A stretch of 64,000 nucleotides of DNA. Source: an uncultured Kordia sp. GTDB taxonomy: Bacteria > Bacteroidota > Bacteroidia > Flavobacteriales > Flavobacteriaceae. This document shows positions 27,594 to 36,344 of this stretch, in pieces. The notes under the pieces are model-generated. The model ran no database searches, was not told where the DNA came from, and saw nothing but the letters and a program-made list of their open reading frames with translations. Where the stretch lies: NCBI RefSeq assembly GCF_947496985.1, contig NZ_CANMEZ010000007.1, positions 62,001-126,000 on the forward strand, written 5' to 3'. The stretch's first letter is position 1. Every line of letters starts with the position of its first letter. Position numbers and translations under genes: made by a program.

Positions 27594-28757
27594 TTACGAA
27601 TTTCTCATTGAAAAATCGGAATATTCCATTCGATAGAAAAAACCTGTAAAGTCAAACACTGATAATAGTTCTGAATGTGTTTTGGTAATGGTTTCTGCAT
27701 TCGTTGTCATGAAGTTATAAATTTTTACGCCATCTTCTACAAATACTGATTTTAAATCGCCAAAATGTGCAATTATTGCTTCCATTTTTTTGATGTCTAC
27801 TTCATATTTTTTCAGATACAATGCCAATCTGGTTTTTGCATCTTGTTGTTGTTCGTTTGTAAATATGTTCGATGTTATACAACTTTCTAAACACATCATT
27901 GCTGATACATTCATAAATAGATTATTAAAAAGTGTGTATACATTTCTTCGATCTTCCTCATCTTCTATAACTTCAGAAGCGCGTGTACGATGATCTATCT
28001 TGAACATTTCTTGTTGATTGTGAAATAGTGATGTGTGCATTATTTTACCTGTAAGCTTTCCTACCTCATTAATAAAGTATATTTCATCTTCTTTTTCTTT
28101 CCCATTAGGAATTGTAATAAATAAGCAACCATTGGCATTTATAGAAGCAAACGATCTGCTAAATCTATCTTTTAATTGATAAAATACACATTTTTTCAAA
28201 CACATTTGAATCAACGAAAAATGATTAGGAATACTATTTCTCAGATGTGTTATAGCTGTTGTTAATGAAGAAATATTTTGAGTGAATAATGCTTCATTCA
28301 TAATTAATTCTTCTTCCTTTATAGGATCATTCATTGAGACTATTCCTAGAATATTTCGCAGCAATGGCACTCTATACTTTACCACTTCAATTGTCGTATC
28401 TGGAATAAAATGTAATTTTTCAAACGGTGTTGCTTCTCCTTTTTTTAAATATCCAATTGTGGGTACGTATCCAATTCCTTCCGTGTTACAGATAGCATGT
28501 ACGTTTAGTTGTTGCATATCCGTTAAATATCCTTGCATTAACTCAGGCAACATTCCGTCAGGAAAAACCTTTTCGGCTACTTGTGTTCTGTTAAAGTATG
28601 CCATTAATAATGGTTCTATAAAAATTTGATCGTCTTCTAAGTTCAATTTTGTCAAAATTGAAGCATCTTCTTTATAGATTAGTATTCTAATAACATCAGC
28701 AAGTTCATTCTGTTTTTTCGGAATTAGTGTTGTAAGCATAGTTCGGTTTTTACACAT
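27594..28757 (-). CDS. Paralog of the HxxxH protein with degenerate motif (KLTGK)
   Basis: 387 residues, no signal peptide or membrane segment. It aligns over its full length with the 377-residue protein at 29149-30282: shared segments are LMQGY (73-77) against FMQGY, GIGYVPTIGYLKKGE against GIAYVPTIGYFKKGE, and RSFASINANG against NSFASGNALG. Where the paralog has AHQTGH, this protein reads GKLTGK (KLTGK at 234-238), so both candidate metal-binding histidines are Lys. It lies downstream of the GG-peptide gene with a hairpin between. The fold may be related to HEXXH-type peptide-modification proteins; this is tentative. This copy would be a pseudoenzyme or scaffold. Confidence 0.6.
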   Translation of the reverse strand: MCKNRTMLTTLIPKKQNELADVIRILIYKEDASILTKLNLEDDQIFIEPLLMAYFNRTQVAEKVFPDGMLPELMQGYLTDMQQLNVHAICNTEGIGYVPTIGYLKKGEATPFEKLHFIPDTTIEVVKYRVPLLRNILGIVSMNDPIKEEELIMNEALFTQNISSLTTAITHLRNSIPNHFSLIQMCLKKCVFYQLKDRFSRSFASINANGCLFITIPNGKEKEDEIYFINEVGKLTGKIMHTSLFHNQQEMFKIDHRTRASEVIEDEEDRRNVYTLFNNLFMNVSAMMCLESCITSNIFTNEQQQDAKTRLALYLKKYEVDIKKMEAIIAHFGDLKSVFVEDGVKIYNFMTTNAETITKTHSELLSVFDFTGFFYRMEYSDFSMRNS

Positions 28758-28783
28758 TAAAAAACGTTTGATAAAATAAGCAA

Positions 28784-28823
28784 GCAGAGATTACACATCA
28801 CGATGTATGTTATAAATCTCTGC
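28784..28823 (-). terminator. Hairpin between the GG-peptide gene and the downstream paralog gene
   Basis: Arms GCAGAGATT (28784-28792) and AATCTCTGC (28815-28823) form a strong stem; the loop also contains the complementary pair ACATC/GATGT. On the minus strand the following sequence is only moderately T-rich, so it may be a partial terminator or an mRNA-stabilising element that favours precursor peptide expression over the downstream gene. Confidence 0.55.
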
Positions 28824-28861
28824 CTGACATTGTTTATTTATTAGTAAACTAAAAAGATATT

Positions 28862-29041
28862 TTAGTTACTTCTAGTACTTAATGGACTCGCTGGTGCAGC
28901 TGTAGCCGAATGTAAGTGACAATTGTCTGTATGGCACTCATTGAATGGCTTAGCTAAACCACCTGCGATAGTGTTTAATAAATCTTCTGATACTATTGAA
29001 TCTGCTTTTTTTGCTAACTCTGCGAATGATAATTTACTCAT
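28862..29041 (-). CDS. Double-glycine leader peptide, candidate RiPP/bacteriocin-type precursor
   Basis: 59 residues starting ATG at 29041. The first 28 residues (MSKLSFAELAKKADSIVSED, then LLNTIAGG) form an amphipathic acidic/Leu-rich leader ending in Gly27-Gly28, the classical cleavage site of C39 peptidases. The remaining 31 residues contain ECHTDNCHLHS, that is two Cys and three His in ten residues, followed by an Ala/Ser/Thr/Pro tail. The gene lies between two paralogous genes on the same strand, 107 bp from the upstream one and 104 bp from the downstream one. No dedicated ABC exporter is adjacent. A RiPP or bacteriocin-like role is inferred from leader form and gene context only. Confidence 0.7.
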   Translation of the reverse strand: MSKLSFAELAKKADSIVSEDLLNTIAGGLAKPFNECHTDNCHLHSATAAPASPLSTRSN

Positions 29042-29148
29042 AATTAAAATAATTTAAAGGTTGTTTTACTTACTCTATTAAGGCTTTTCAGTTTTCGCCT
29101 ATTTGCGCGCACAAATGTTTTTCAGATCAACTAATTGATCTATATATG

Positions 29149-30282
29149 TTAAGAGTTCAAGTCTGAAAATAGCTTGAAACTAAAGTTGTATGCTTGATTA
29201 GAGAAATCATATGCATCAATGATGCTTCCCCATTTTTTATTAATTTCTTCAAACTTATTTTTGATAGAATTCACAACATCTAATCCTTTTTGGGTTAGCA
29301 TGTTTTCCATTCCGTCATAATGTTTGATTACAATGTCCAGTATTTGTAAGTCGATATTACATTTTCGTTGATAGAATCCAATTCTTGCCAAAGCTTCTTT
29401 GTAATAATCTCCTTCAAAAGCATTTGCTGCAATACATTCATCTAAACAATAGAATGTGGTGTAATACGTGTATAATGCATGAATTAAGATATTGACAGTT
29501 CTATGGTCTGGACTTCCTAAAATTTCTTCTACAGATTGTGAAGCATCTATTTTATAGAACGTTGATTTTTTAAACATCAAGTTGTTCATGATTACATGTC
29601 CTGTTTGATGTGCAATGTCATCTATAAAAAATATTTCGTTGTAATCTTCTTGATATACATTAAAAAATGCTAAGCCAAGTGCATTTCCACTTGCAAACGA
29701 GTTTGAATTATTCGGATCGGTTTTAAACAAATAAATGTATTCACAACATTGATCTATAAGCTGATATTGATCCGGTACGTGTTTGCGAATCAAATCCATT
29801 GCATTGTTGAGTTGATCAATACGATCAGTATATAATTTTTCGTCCCACAATTGATCTTCTGCTGGTGTTTCTAAGATTACTTTTAAAAATGGTGTTGGAC
29901 ATCTTAAAATTTTCACGGACGAATCTTTTACTCTAACTGTTGGTGCAAAAGGCTTGTCTTCTCCTTTTTTGAAATATCCAATTGTTGGCACATAGGCTAT
30001 TCCTTCATCATTATATAAATGATTCAATTGTAATGTTTGTTTTTCAACATGATAACCTTGCATGAATTCTTCTAACAATGCTTTTTCTTCTTCTTCCGAA
30101 AATGTTTTAATGACTTTATGTCTAAAGAATGCAAATAATAACGGACAACAGAAAGTTTCATCATTATCAAAATCTATCTTTTCTAAGATATGCGGAGCTT
30201 CCTTATAAAGTAAAATCTTTACAGTGTTTATTTTTTCATTGATATCAGAAATTATCGAATCTTTTTCTAGTAACTCCGCCAT
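29149..30282 (-). CDS. HxxxH-motif protein, possible peptide-modification protein
   Basis: 377 residues, soluble. The central segment FFIDDIAHQTGHVIMNNLMF carries HQTGH at 225-229, an HExxH-like motif with Gln in the place of Glu, followed further on by CLDECIAANAFEGDYY and similar acidic helices that could supply a third ligand. The layout recalls proteins annotated as HEXXH motif-containing putative peptide modification proteins of RiPP loci; I cannot confirm membership. It is a full-length paralog of the gene at 27594-28757, which has lost the histidines. It is first in the apparent unit: HxxxH protein, GG peptide, degenerate paralog. Confidence 0.6.
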   Translation of the reverse strand: MAELLEKDSIISDINEKINTVKILLYKEAPHILEKIDFDNDETFCCPLLFAFFRHKVIKTFSEEEEKALLEEFMQGYHVEKQTLQLNHLYNDEGIAYVPTIGYFKKGEDKPFAPTVRVKDSSVKILRCPTPFLKVILETPAEDQLWDEKLYTDRIDQLNNAMDLIRKHVPDQYQLIDQCCEYIYLFKTDPNNSNSFASGNALGLAFFNVYQEDYNEIFFIDDIAHQTGHVIMNNLMFKKSTFYKIDASQSVEEILGSPDHRTVNILIHALYTYYTTFYCLDECIAANAFEGDYYKEALARIGFYQRKCNIDLQILDIVIKHYDGMENMLTQKGLDVVNSIKNKFEEINKKWGSIIDAYDFSNQAYNFSFKLFSDLNS

Positions 30283-30810
30283 ACGATTTAGTATTAGTTT
30301 TTGTTTATACTATATTACTAACTATAACCATAAAATCCTACATTTATTTCAACACTAAACGTAAGATATTTCAAATACCTATTATTTTTTAACAGAAATA
30401 TTTGATTTTAAATATTTACAAAAAATACACAAAAAGCCTCAAAAGTGTTGATTTTTAAGCAAAAAACATCATTTTTTGAAGATTTTTAACAGTTTTCAAA
30501 AAGTGAATTTGTAAGAAATAATTTTTTCAATTTTATGATTTTTTTATGAAAAAGAAACAAAAAGTTAAGGATCAATCTTACTATTTAATAGTAAAAATAG
30601 TATTAATTTAGTAGTAATTGTAGTATGTTTTTGTTGCAAAAATTCTAGGGAAGTAAAAAAATAGATGAAATTTGACGTAAAGAATTACATTTCCTTACAA
30701 CTTAAAAAGATATTTTTTTAAATTTATTTAAACAAAACTTAGGTATAACGATTCTATTAACGTTTTAGCTATTGATTTTTAAACTCCCTATTTTATATTA
30801 AGTATCTTTA
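30283..30810. other. Divergent intergenic region, very AT-rich
   Basis: About 530 bases between the HxxxH protein gene (minus) and the methyltransferase gene (plus). It must hold promoters for both. No clear hairpin or coding sequence is seen; the only plus-strand ORF with an ATG and a basic start (30546, 21 codons) has no supporting context. Confidence 0.5.
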
Positions 30811-30818
30811 CACCTTTG
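30811..30818 (+). promoter_or_regulatory. Approximate -7 box before the methyltransferase gene
   Basis: CACCTTTG retains the TTTG half of the TAnnTTTG consensus and lies 33 bp before the ATG at 30852. It overlaps the alternative TTG start at 30816, which therefore is probably not used. Confidence 0.3.
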
Positions 30819-30851
30819 CATGAAACTAAATTTTTTTCATGTGTGTATGAT

Positions 30852-31514
30852 ATGAGTTCTCCTTTAGCAAAAGATAAAAAAAGTTTCTTCGACAAACTCT
30901 TAATTCGATTCCATAAGAATGCTTCGCACAGCAATCGGATTGCGATTTTGAGTCGTTTGTTTACTCAGAAAATTCAAGAATTAGCGATACAAAAAGAGAC
31001 AATTACATTACTGGATATTGGTTGTGGTGATATGAAAATCACCAAGATTTTGGCTGAACAAAATAAAAATTTACAAACGACAGGTGTTGATATTTACCCG
31101 AATACACGAAACTGGAAAAACTATGTTGCTTTTGATGGAAGAACACTTCCTTTTACCGAGAAGAGCTTTGACATTATATTGTTTAGTGACGTTTTACACC
31201 ATGATTATGAAAATTTAGATCAATTGATCAAAGAAGCCAAACGCGTTTCAAATTTTATAATGATTAAAGATCATTTTGAGTATGGTTTTTTCTCTAGAAC
31301 GCTTTTACAACTTGCTGATATTGTTGGAAATTATGGCTACGGTGTTTCTATTCCGAAGCGTTATTTTACTAAAAAAAGGTTTCAAGAATTAGTGAAAAAA
31401 CATCAACTCACGGAAATTAAACAACAATGTCCTGTGTATTTGTACAATCATCTTCCGCTGGTAAAGTATATTTTTAAAGGAAAGTATCAGTTTACGAGTG
31501 TGATTAAAACTTAA
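30852..31514 (+). CDS. Class I SAM-dependent methyltransferase
   Basis: 220 residues from the ATG at 30852 (a TTG at 30816 would add 12 residues but overlaps promoter-like sequence). Motif I is LLDIGCGDMKITKILAE, followed by the acidic TGVDIYPN and the post-motif segment LPFTEKSFDIILFSDVLHHD, typical of the Methyltransf_11/25 fold. The substrate cannot be inferred; the C-terminal region (ISIPKRYFTKKRFQELV-like) resembles methyltransferases found near polyprenyl glycosyltransferases. The nearby GT2 and membrane protein genes on the opposite strand support a glycolipid or glycan context. Confidence 0.8.
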   Translation: MSSPLAKDKKSFFDKLLIRFHKNASHSNRIAILSRLFTQKIQELAIQKETITLLDIGCGDMKITKILAEQNKNLQTTGVDIYPNTRNWKNYVAFDGRTLPFTEKSFDIILFSDVLHHDYENLDQLIKEAKRVSNFIMIKDHFEYGFFSRTLLQLADIVGNYGYGVSIPKRYFTKKRFQELVKKHQLTEIKQQCPVYLYNHLPLVKYIFKGKYQFTSVIKT

Positions 31515-31527
31515 TGTTTTATATTGA

Positions 31528-31884
31528 TTATCCAATAGTTATTTCCAAGGCTTCATTAGGAATTTCATTTTCAAATAATTTCGTTAGAATTAAGTTTGAT
31601 CTTCTCACTTTTAAGCTTTCAGAATTTTTGAATTCAATAATATAATCACCAGAATATAGAATATCCAACACCATAATTCTTTTTGCTATTTTCTTAAAGT
31701 CATAAGACTGAACTCTCCACATCGTTTTTTTCGATTCTACAATCATTCCATTGTCTTCTTTCTTAAAAACCAAAGAAAAGTCATTCATTTCTACACTCCA
31801 ACCACCTAATACTTTTATATTGTATATTCCCGTAGTTAGATAAATCTTTTGATTTTTTTTGTGAATATTGAATGGTCCTTTCAT
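31528..31884 (-). CDS. Small hypothetical protein
   Basis: 118 residues without signal peptide, membrane helix or Cys. The pattern of alternating short strands (IYLTTGIYNIKVLGG, FSLVFKKEDNGM, GDYIIEFKNSESLKVRRSNL) suggests a small beta protein. I do not recognise a family. It follows the GT2 gene by 41 bp on the same strand, so it may be co-transcribed with the glycosyltransferase pair. Confidence 0.5.
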   Translation of the reverse strand: MKGPFNIHKKNQKIYLTTGIYNIKVLGGWSVEMNDFSLVFKKEDNGMIVESKKTMWRVQSYDFKKIAKRIMVLDILYSGDYIIEFKNSESLKVRRSNLILTKLFENEIPNEALEITIG

Positions 31885-31925
31885 AAATACATTTTAAATC
31901 ACCTTTAAAAAACTACATAAAAAGA

Positions 31926-33089
31926 TTATACTTTTGACTTAATGTTTCGCTTCAAACCCAAGATACTAAAGAAGAAACTAAATAATATTATTTGCAACCC
32001 TAACATTACGGTAAAAACTGCTGGCACTATTGTCCGTAAGGTTTCTGCGGGTTTTAAATCACTAAAACTTGTAGCTTTCCAAGCTAATAACCCATCAACA
32101 CTTAAGTAGATTCCTAAAGCAAAAATTAGAAATCCAGCAATAAGTCCTTTTTCTAAATTGAAATATTTGAATAGATTATCATACCGATCACTTTTGGGTA
32201 ATAATCCATTTTCTACCGCAAATATTTTGGTTAATCCATAAAATGCTAAAAATTGAAATCCAACCACTACAGCACTTGCTGTATATAATAATGTATGTAC
32301 ATCAAAAACGATTCCTGCGAATGTAATTGGTTGTATAATTAAGATGGTTGATACTATCATTCCAATGATAATCATCAAAAATGCTGGATATAAAAATAAC
32401 CAACGTGGACTGTATAATAGTAAGAAACGTAAGTGTCGCCAACCATCACGCCAGGTATTTAAATGTGGCGGACGCGAACGTCCATCGGGATATAATATTG
32501 TTGGAACTTCTGCAATGGAAAGTTTGTTTAGTTTTGATTTTACAATCATTTCAGAAGCAAATTCCATTCCTGTAGTATTCAAGTGCATTTTAGCAAACGC
32601 TTCTTTTGAGAAACCTCGTAAGCCACAATGAAAATCACCAATTTTTATATTAAAAAACAATCGTCCAATAAATGACAATACAGGATTCCCTAAGTATTTA
32701 TGTAGAAAAGGCATCGCACCTTTTTTAATTCCACCTTTAAAACGATTCCCCATCACCAAATCATTTCCTTCTCTTAGTTTTTCTAGAAATGGTGTTAACG
32801 CAGCAAAGTCATAACTATCATCTGCATCTCCCATAATAATATACTTTCCTAAAGCTACATTGATACCTCCACGCAAAGCACTTCCGTATCCTTTTTCAGC
32901 TACAGAAACAACTCTAGCATTTAGCTTTTCAGCAATAGCTTGCGAACCATCTGTACTACCATTATCAGCCACAACAACTTCTCCATTCACTTGATGTTTT
33001 TTAAAGAAAGATTGTGCTTTTTTTATACATATTCCTAATGTCTCAGCCTCGTTAAGACATGGCATCACTATCGATAATTCAGGACTCAT
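31926..33089 (-). CDS. GT2 glycosyltransferase with C-terminal membrane domain (GtrB/DPM-like)
   Basis: 387 residues. The N-terminal GT-A domain (1-220) has SIVMPCLNEAETLG, VADNGSTDGS at 40-49, the DADD metal-binding motif at 88-91 and DFHCGLRGF. The C-terminal 165 residues contain four hydrophobic segments. This layout is that of polyprenyl-phosphate sugar synthases such as GtrB. Likely reaction: transfer of a sugar from a nucleotide sugar to undecaprenyl phosphate on the inner membrane. The upstream polytopic membrane protein gene overlaps it by 11 nt and may use the product. Confidence 0.88.
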   Translation of the reverse strand: MSPELSIVMPCLNEAETLGICIKKAQSFFKKHQVNGEVVVADNGSTDGSQAIAEKLNARVVSVAEKGYGSALRGGINVALGKYIIMGDADDSYDFAALTPFLEKLREGNDLVMGNRFKGGIKKGAMPFLHKYLGNPVLSFIGRLFFNIKIGDFHCGLRGFSKEAFAKMHLNTTGMEFASEMIVKSKLNKLSIAEVPTILYPDGRSRPPHLNTWRDGWRHLRFLLLYSPRWLFLYPAFLMIIIGMIVSTILIIQPITFAGIVFDVHTLLYTASAVVVGFQFLAFYGLTKIFAVENGLLPKSDRYDNLFKYFNLEKGLIAGFLIFALGIYLSVDGLLAWKATSFSDLKPAETLRTIVPAVFTVMLGLQIILFSFFFSILGLKRNIKSKV

Positions 33090-34359
33090 ACATTTTTTTG
33101 TTAAGCGAATTTAATAAAATAAAAACTGTCAAGAAGAGAACCCAATCATTATAAAATGTAAATCGGATAATTGTGTGCATTCCAATGGATACGATGACAA
33201 GATTACTGATTAATAATGTAGAAATTAAGAGTAGTATTTTATACGTTTTTGTGTTGTGTTTTAAAACACCTATGAAACTAGAAAGTAGTACACACAAATA
33301 GAGAAATACAAATGTTGTTCCCCTAAAACCATGAAATAGATTTCCAATATACAGTTTAGTCCATTCTGAAAAATTATCCAAAATTAAAGGTGCATACATA
33401 TTAGAAGTCATTTTTTCAAGCGCTATATACTTTTCATCTTCAGAAAGCGATTGATCAAAAATAGCATTCCCGTTTTTGAAAATTGGCCCCATCGTAATAC
33501 TTGCAAATTCTTGTATGTATACTGACGTTTTATCACGATTAATTCTTCTTTCTAAGTGATGAATGTTTAATTTTTTTTGAGCTAAATCTTGATATGTGTT
33601 TTGGAAAAATTGCTTTTCTTTTACATCATCAAAAATGGCTTCATCCTCTGTATCAGACACATAAAAAGCAGCCGTAATAATATTCATTCCTTTCCACGGC
33701 GTACTCACAAAATGATTATGAACAACCTTATGATAAGTTCTATCTACAAGTGATGTTATGAAAGGCAAACACAATAGTAATAGAATTGACAATCTATATT
33801 GTTTCCATTGTTTTTCTTTGAGGTAAACCCAGAAAATCATCAAAAACGCAACAGGAATTAAATAGATAAATTGATAACGTGTAATGAGTAATATTCCTAA
33901 AATTGGTAATGCACAAAGAAGCTCTTTTTTATTTTTTGAAACGAAAAAAGCGATGTAATGCCCAATTACAATTAAGTATAAAGCATACGAAATTGCCTCT
34001 GAAAGCACATTGTTCCCTATACACAAACCCACAAGATATGGAAGCAGTAATACCACTGAAAAACAACAACTATAAAAATTATTTAATAGCTGAATACTTT
34101 GTGTTTTCCGAATGAAAAAGTATACCGAAAAACAACCTATTGCTGTTTGCAGAAAAAGTAATGCAGTATCAAAATTACTTCCGAAAATTGATTTGATGAG
34201 TTTTAGAAAAATGGAATACCCAGGTGTGCGATTGATCATCATATTAAGATACCCTGTAGAATCTGGAAAATATACTGCAGGTTTTCGAAGTACTACAACA
34301 AAAGTAATTAGGAATAGAATTCCCATAAAAATGTTACGTTGTATATTGCTAACCTTCAC
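33079..34359 (-). CDS. Polytopic membrane protein, possible GT-C type glycosyltransferase
   Basis: 426 residues with about nine to ten hydrophobic segments and one soluble loop (about 225-300, KEKQFFQNTYQDLAQKKLNI region). The GTG at 34359 gives the longest form; an ATG twelve codons on (34326) is an alternative start. The first segment reads FMGILFLITFVVVLRK followed by YFPDSTGYLNM, a periplasmic acidic loop reminiscent of GT-C enzymes that use polyprenyl-phosphate sugars. Overlap with the GtrB-like gene downstream supports the idea that the two act in sequence. The acceptor is unknown. Confidence 0.6.
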   Translation of the reverse strand: MKVSNIQRNIFMGILFLITFVVVLRKPAVYFPDSTGYLNMMINRTPGYSIFLKLIKSIFGSNFDTALLFLQTAIGCFSVYFFIRKTQSIQLLNNFYSCCFSVVLLLPYLVGLCIGNNVLSEAISYALYLIVIGHYIAFFVSKNKKELLCALPILGILLITRYQFIYLIPVAFLMIFWVYLKEKQWKQYRLSILLLLCLPFITSLVDRTYHKVVHNHFVSTPWKGMNIITAAFYVSDTEDEAIFDDVKEKQFFQNTYQDLAQKKLNIHHLERRINRDKTSVYIQEFASITMGPIFKNGNAIFDQSLSEDEKYIALEKMTSNMYAPLILDNFSEWTKLYIGNLFHGFRGTTFVFLYLCVLLSSFIGVLKHNTKTYKILLLISTLLISNLVIVSIGMHTIIRFTFYNDWVLFLTVFILLNSLNKKMYES

Positions 34360-34492
34360 AGAGTAAATTTTGGTAAAAGTATGTATATATTTTTAGATTT
34401 CTGTGAATGCGCTTGTGAATATCATCGTTATGATTGATATGATACTTTTGACTACTTTTAAATTGTTTTTAAGAGTTGACTTAAACTTGCTA

Positions 34493-35263
34493 TTACCAAT
34501 TCAGCCATGCTTTAAAATCGCTTGTTTTTTGTCTGCTAACGATAAATTCCTGATCGCGCTCATGAAGAATAGATAATTTGACGCGATGATTGAAGTATGG
34601 ATTTATTTTTTGAATTGCATTTTTGGCAACAATTTGTCCACGATTGATTTTGTAAAATTGATCCGAATCAAAGGAATTAAATAATTGATCTATGGTTTCA
34701 TCAATAATGTAACGTTTCCCAGCAACTACACCAAACGTAATGCTGTCTTCCGAATATACATATAACAAATCAGTAATTTTAATTTGCACAAAACCTGTTC
34801 CTTCTTTAACCAATAAACCTGTTCGTTTTTTAGCGGTTTTTAGTTCTGTTTGTGTTTGAATACTAGTTAATAATTGTTTCAAAACTGCATTATCTATCGT
34901 TGAAGGATTGCTGGATTTTGTGAATTTACCCAATGCTTTTTGCAGATCTTCTTGCTGAATTGGTTTTAATAAGTAATCCACACTATTTACTTTAAATGCC
35001 TGAATTGCATATTGATCAAACGCTGTGGTAAAAATAATTGGCGCTTCGACCTCAACTTTTTGAAAAATTTCAAAGCTTAAACCATCTGCTAGTTGAATGT
35101 CCATAAATATCAAATTGGGCATTTCGTTCGTTTGAAACCAATCAACTGCATCTTCAACTGAGTCAATAACATCTACCAAATTGTACACAAAGGCGCATTT
35201 TGTCAACATGTTTTGCAACTGATTTGCTGCACGAAATTCATCTTCTATAATGAGTACATTCAT
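34493..35263 (-). CDS. LytTR-family response regulator
   Basis: 256 residues. Receiver domain 1-120 with acidic pocket IIEDE, phospho-acceptor Asp55 in LIFMDIQLADG, TTAFDQ and KPIQ. The LytTR DNA-binding domain covers about 145-256 (LLYVYSEDSITFGV, FYKINRGQIVAKNAI). It overlaps the histidine kinase gene by four bases (ATGA), so the pair is coupled. The kinase gene in turn follows two small membrane protein genes closely; together these suggest a four-gene operon. Confidence 0.92.
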   Translation of the reverse strand: MNVLIIEDEFRAANQLQNMLTKCAFVYNLVDVIDSVEDAVDWFQTNEMPNLIFMDIQLADGLSFEIFQKVEVEAPIIFTTAFDQYAIQAFKVNSVDYLLKPIQQEDLQKALGKFTKSSNPSTIDNAVLKQLLTSIQTQTELKTAKKRTGLLVKEGTGFVQIKITDLLYVYSEDSITFGVVAGKRYIIDETIDQLFNSFDSDQFYKINRGQIVAKNAIQKINPYFNHRVKLSILHERDQEFIVSRQKTSDFKAWLNW

Positions 35264-36327
35264 GATTTTGTTTTTATGTCAGATGCTAGTAATAATGGTA
35301 ATGAAACTGTAAATTCATTACCATCGTTTTCAATTTTCGGTAATCTATTTGAAATTAACGCATGTCGTTTTTCAATATTGATTAATCCTAGTTTTGTAGA
35401 TGGCAATTGTGTTGATTTTGTTTGAATTTTGTTTTTTACAACAATAAAATCATCTTGTATTGTTACGTGAATAGTTAGCGGTTTTGATCTAGAAATGACA
35501 TTGTGTTTGATTGCGTTTTCAAGTAATAACTGCAAACTCATAGGAACAATCATACGATCTAAAACGATTTCTGGAATACTCCAATTCAACTTTAAATTAT
35601 CACCAAAACGTTCTGTTTGAATGTGAATATAGGCACGTGCAAACTTTAGTTCATCCCGTAAGGGAATTATATTTGCATCATCAGAATCTAAGATAAATCG
35701 GTACACATCTGATAACTTATCTACAAACTTTTTTGCATCTTCTTTTGTATTTTGATCAATAATATCGCGCAATGTATTTAAGCTATTAAAGAAAAAATGC
35801 GGTTGCGCCTGATTGCGCAATGCGTCTAATTGTGCCAACACAACAACTCTTTTAGCTTGTTCTTCTTCTCGAATAGATGTTTTTAATTGTAAGTAAAAAT
35901 AAATTGCTTCATAAATTGCCATTACCATGACACTGATAATTACAATCGGTAACAACACGCGATATCTTTCTGAAAAGTAATAATTCTGATCAAATATATA
36001 TCCTAAAAAAGTACCTCCTATAGCATCTATTGACGTTACTGTGATAACAATAGAAAGAAAAAGTAATAAGGCGCGTTTTCCAACATATTCAATTGCTTGA
36101 TACTTTTTTCGCAACCAAATAAAATTAAAACGCATTACAAACCAATTACAAATAGAGAAAAACAAAGAAACACTCCAATTGATAATTGCTTCTCCAAAAG
36201 GGTAGCGCATAAACGAATTGGTAAACATATAATCCGTTACAAAACTGAGTACAATGATCCCGATAATGACAAACCATACATCATTGAATCCTATATATTT
36301 TAAACGTTTTTCTTTGTTTAGTAACAT
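35260..36327 (-). CDS. LytS-like sensor histidine kinase
   Basis: 355 residues. Four hydrophobic segments (about 15-30, 48-70, 84-108, 122-145) precede a His_kinase domain with QPHFFFNSLNTLRDII, phospho-acceptor His177, and a HATPase with LLLENAIKHN and the late LGLINIEKRHAL. The sensing part lacks a large periplasmic domain, so the signal is probably sensed in or near the membrane. It is co-directional with the downstream response regulator and overlaps it. Confidence 0.92.
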   Translation of the reverse strand: MLLNKEKRLKYIGFNDVWFVIIGIIVLSFVTDYMFTNSFMRYPFGEAIINWSVSLFFSICNWFVMRFNFIWLRKKYQAIEYVGKRALLLFLSIVITVTSIDAIGGTFLGYIFDQNYYFSERYRVLLPIVIISVMVMAIYEAIYFYLQLKTSIREEEQAKRVVVLAQLDALRNQAQPHFFFNSLNTLRDIIDQNTKEDAKKFVDKLSDVYRFILDSDDANIIPLRDELKFARAYIHIQTERFGDNLKLNWSIPEIVLDRMIVPMSLQLLLENAIKHNVISRSKPLTIHVTIQDDFIVVKNKIQTKSTQLPSTKLGLINIEKRHALISNRLPKIENDGNEFTVSLPLLLASDIKTKS

Positions 36328-36344
36328 GATCTTTAGTTATAGTT

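Noticed and set aside
30546-30611. Plus-strand ORF of 21 codons in the divergent region before the methyltransferase gene
   Set aside because: Lys-rich start looks peptide-like but there is no GG motif or other support, and such ORFs are frequent in AT-rich intergenic DNA.
34112-34366. Plus-strand ORF of 84 codons opposite the polytopic membrane protein gene
   Set aside because: Lies wholly within a gene with clear membrane-protein character on the other strand.
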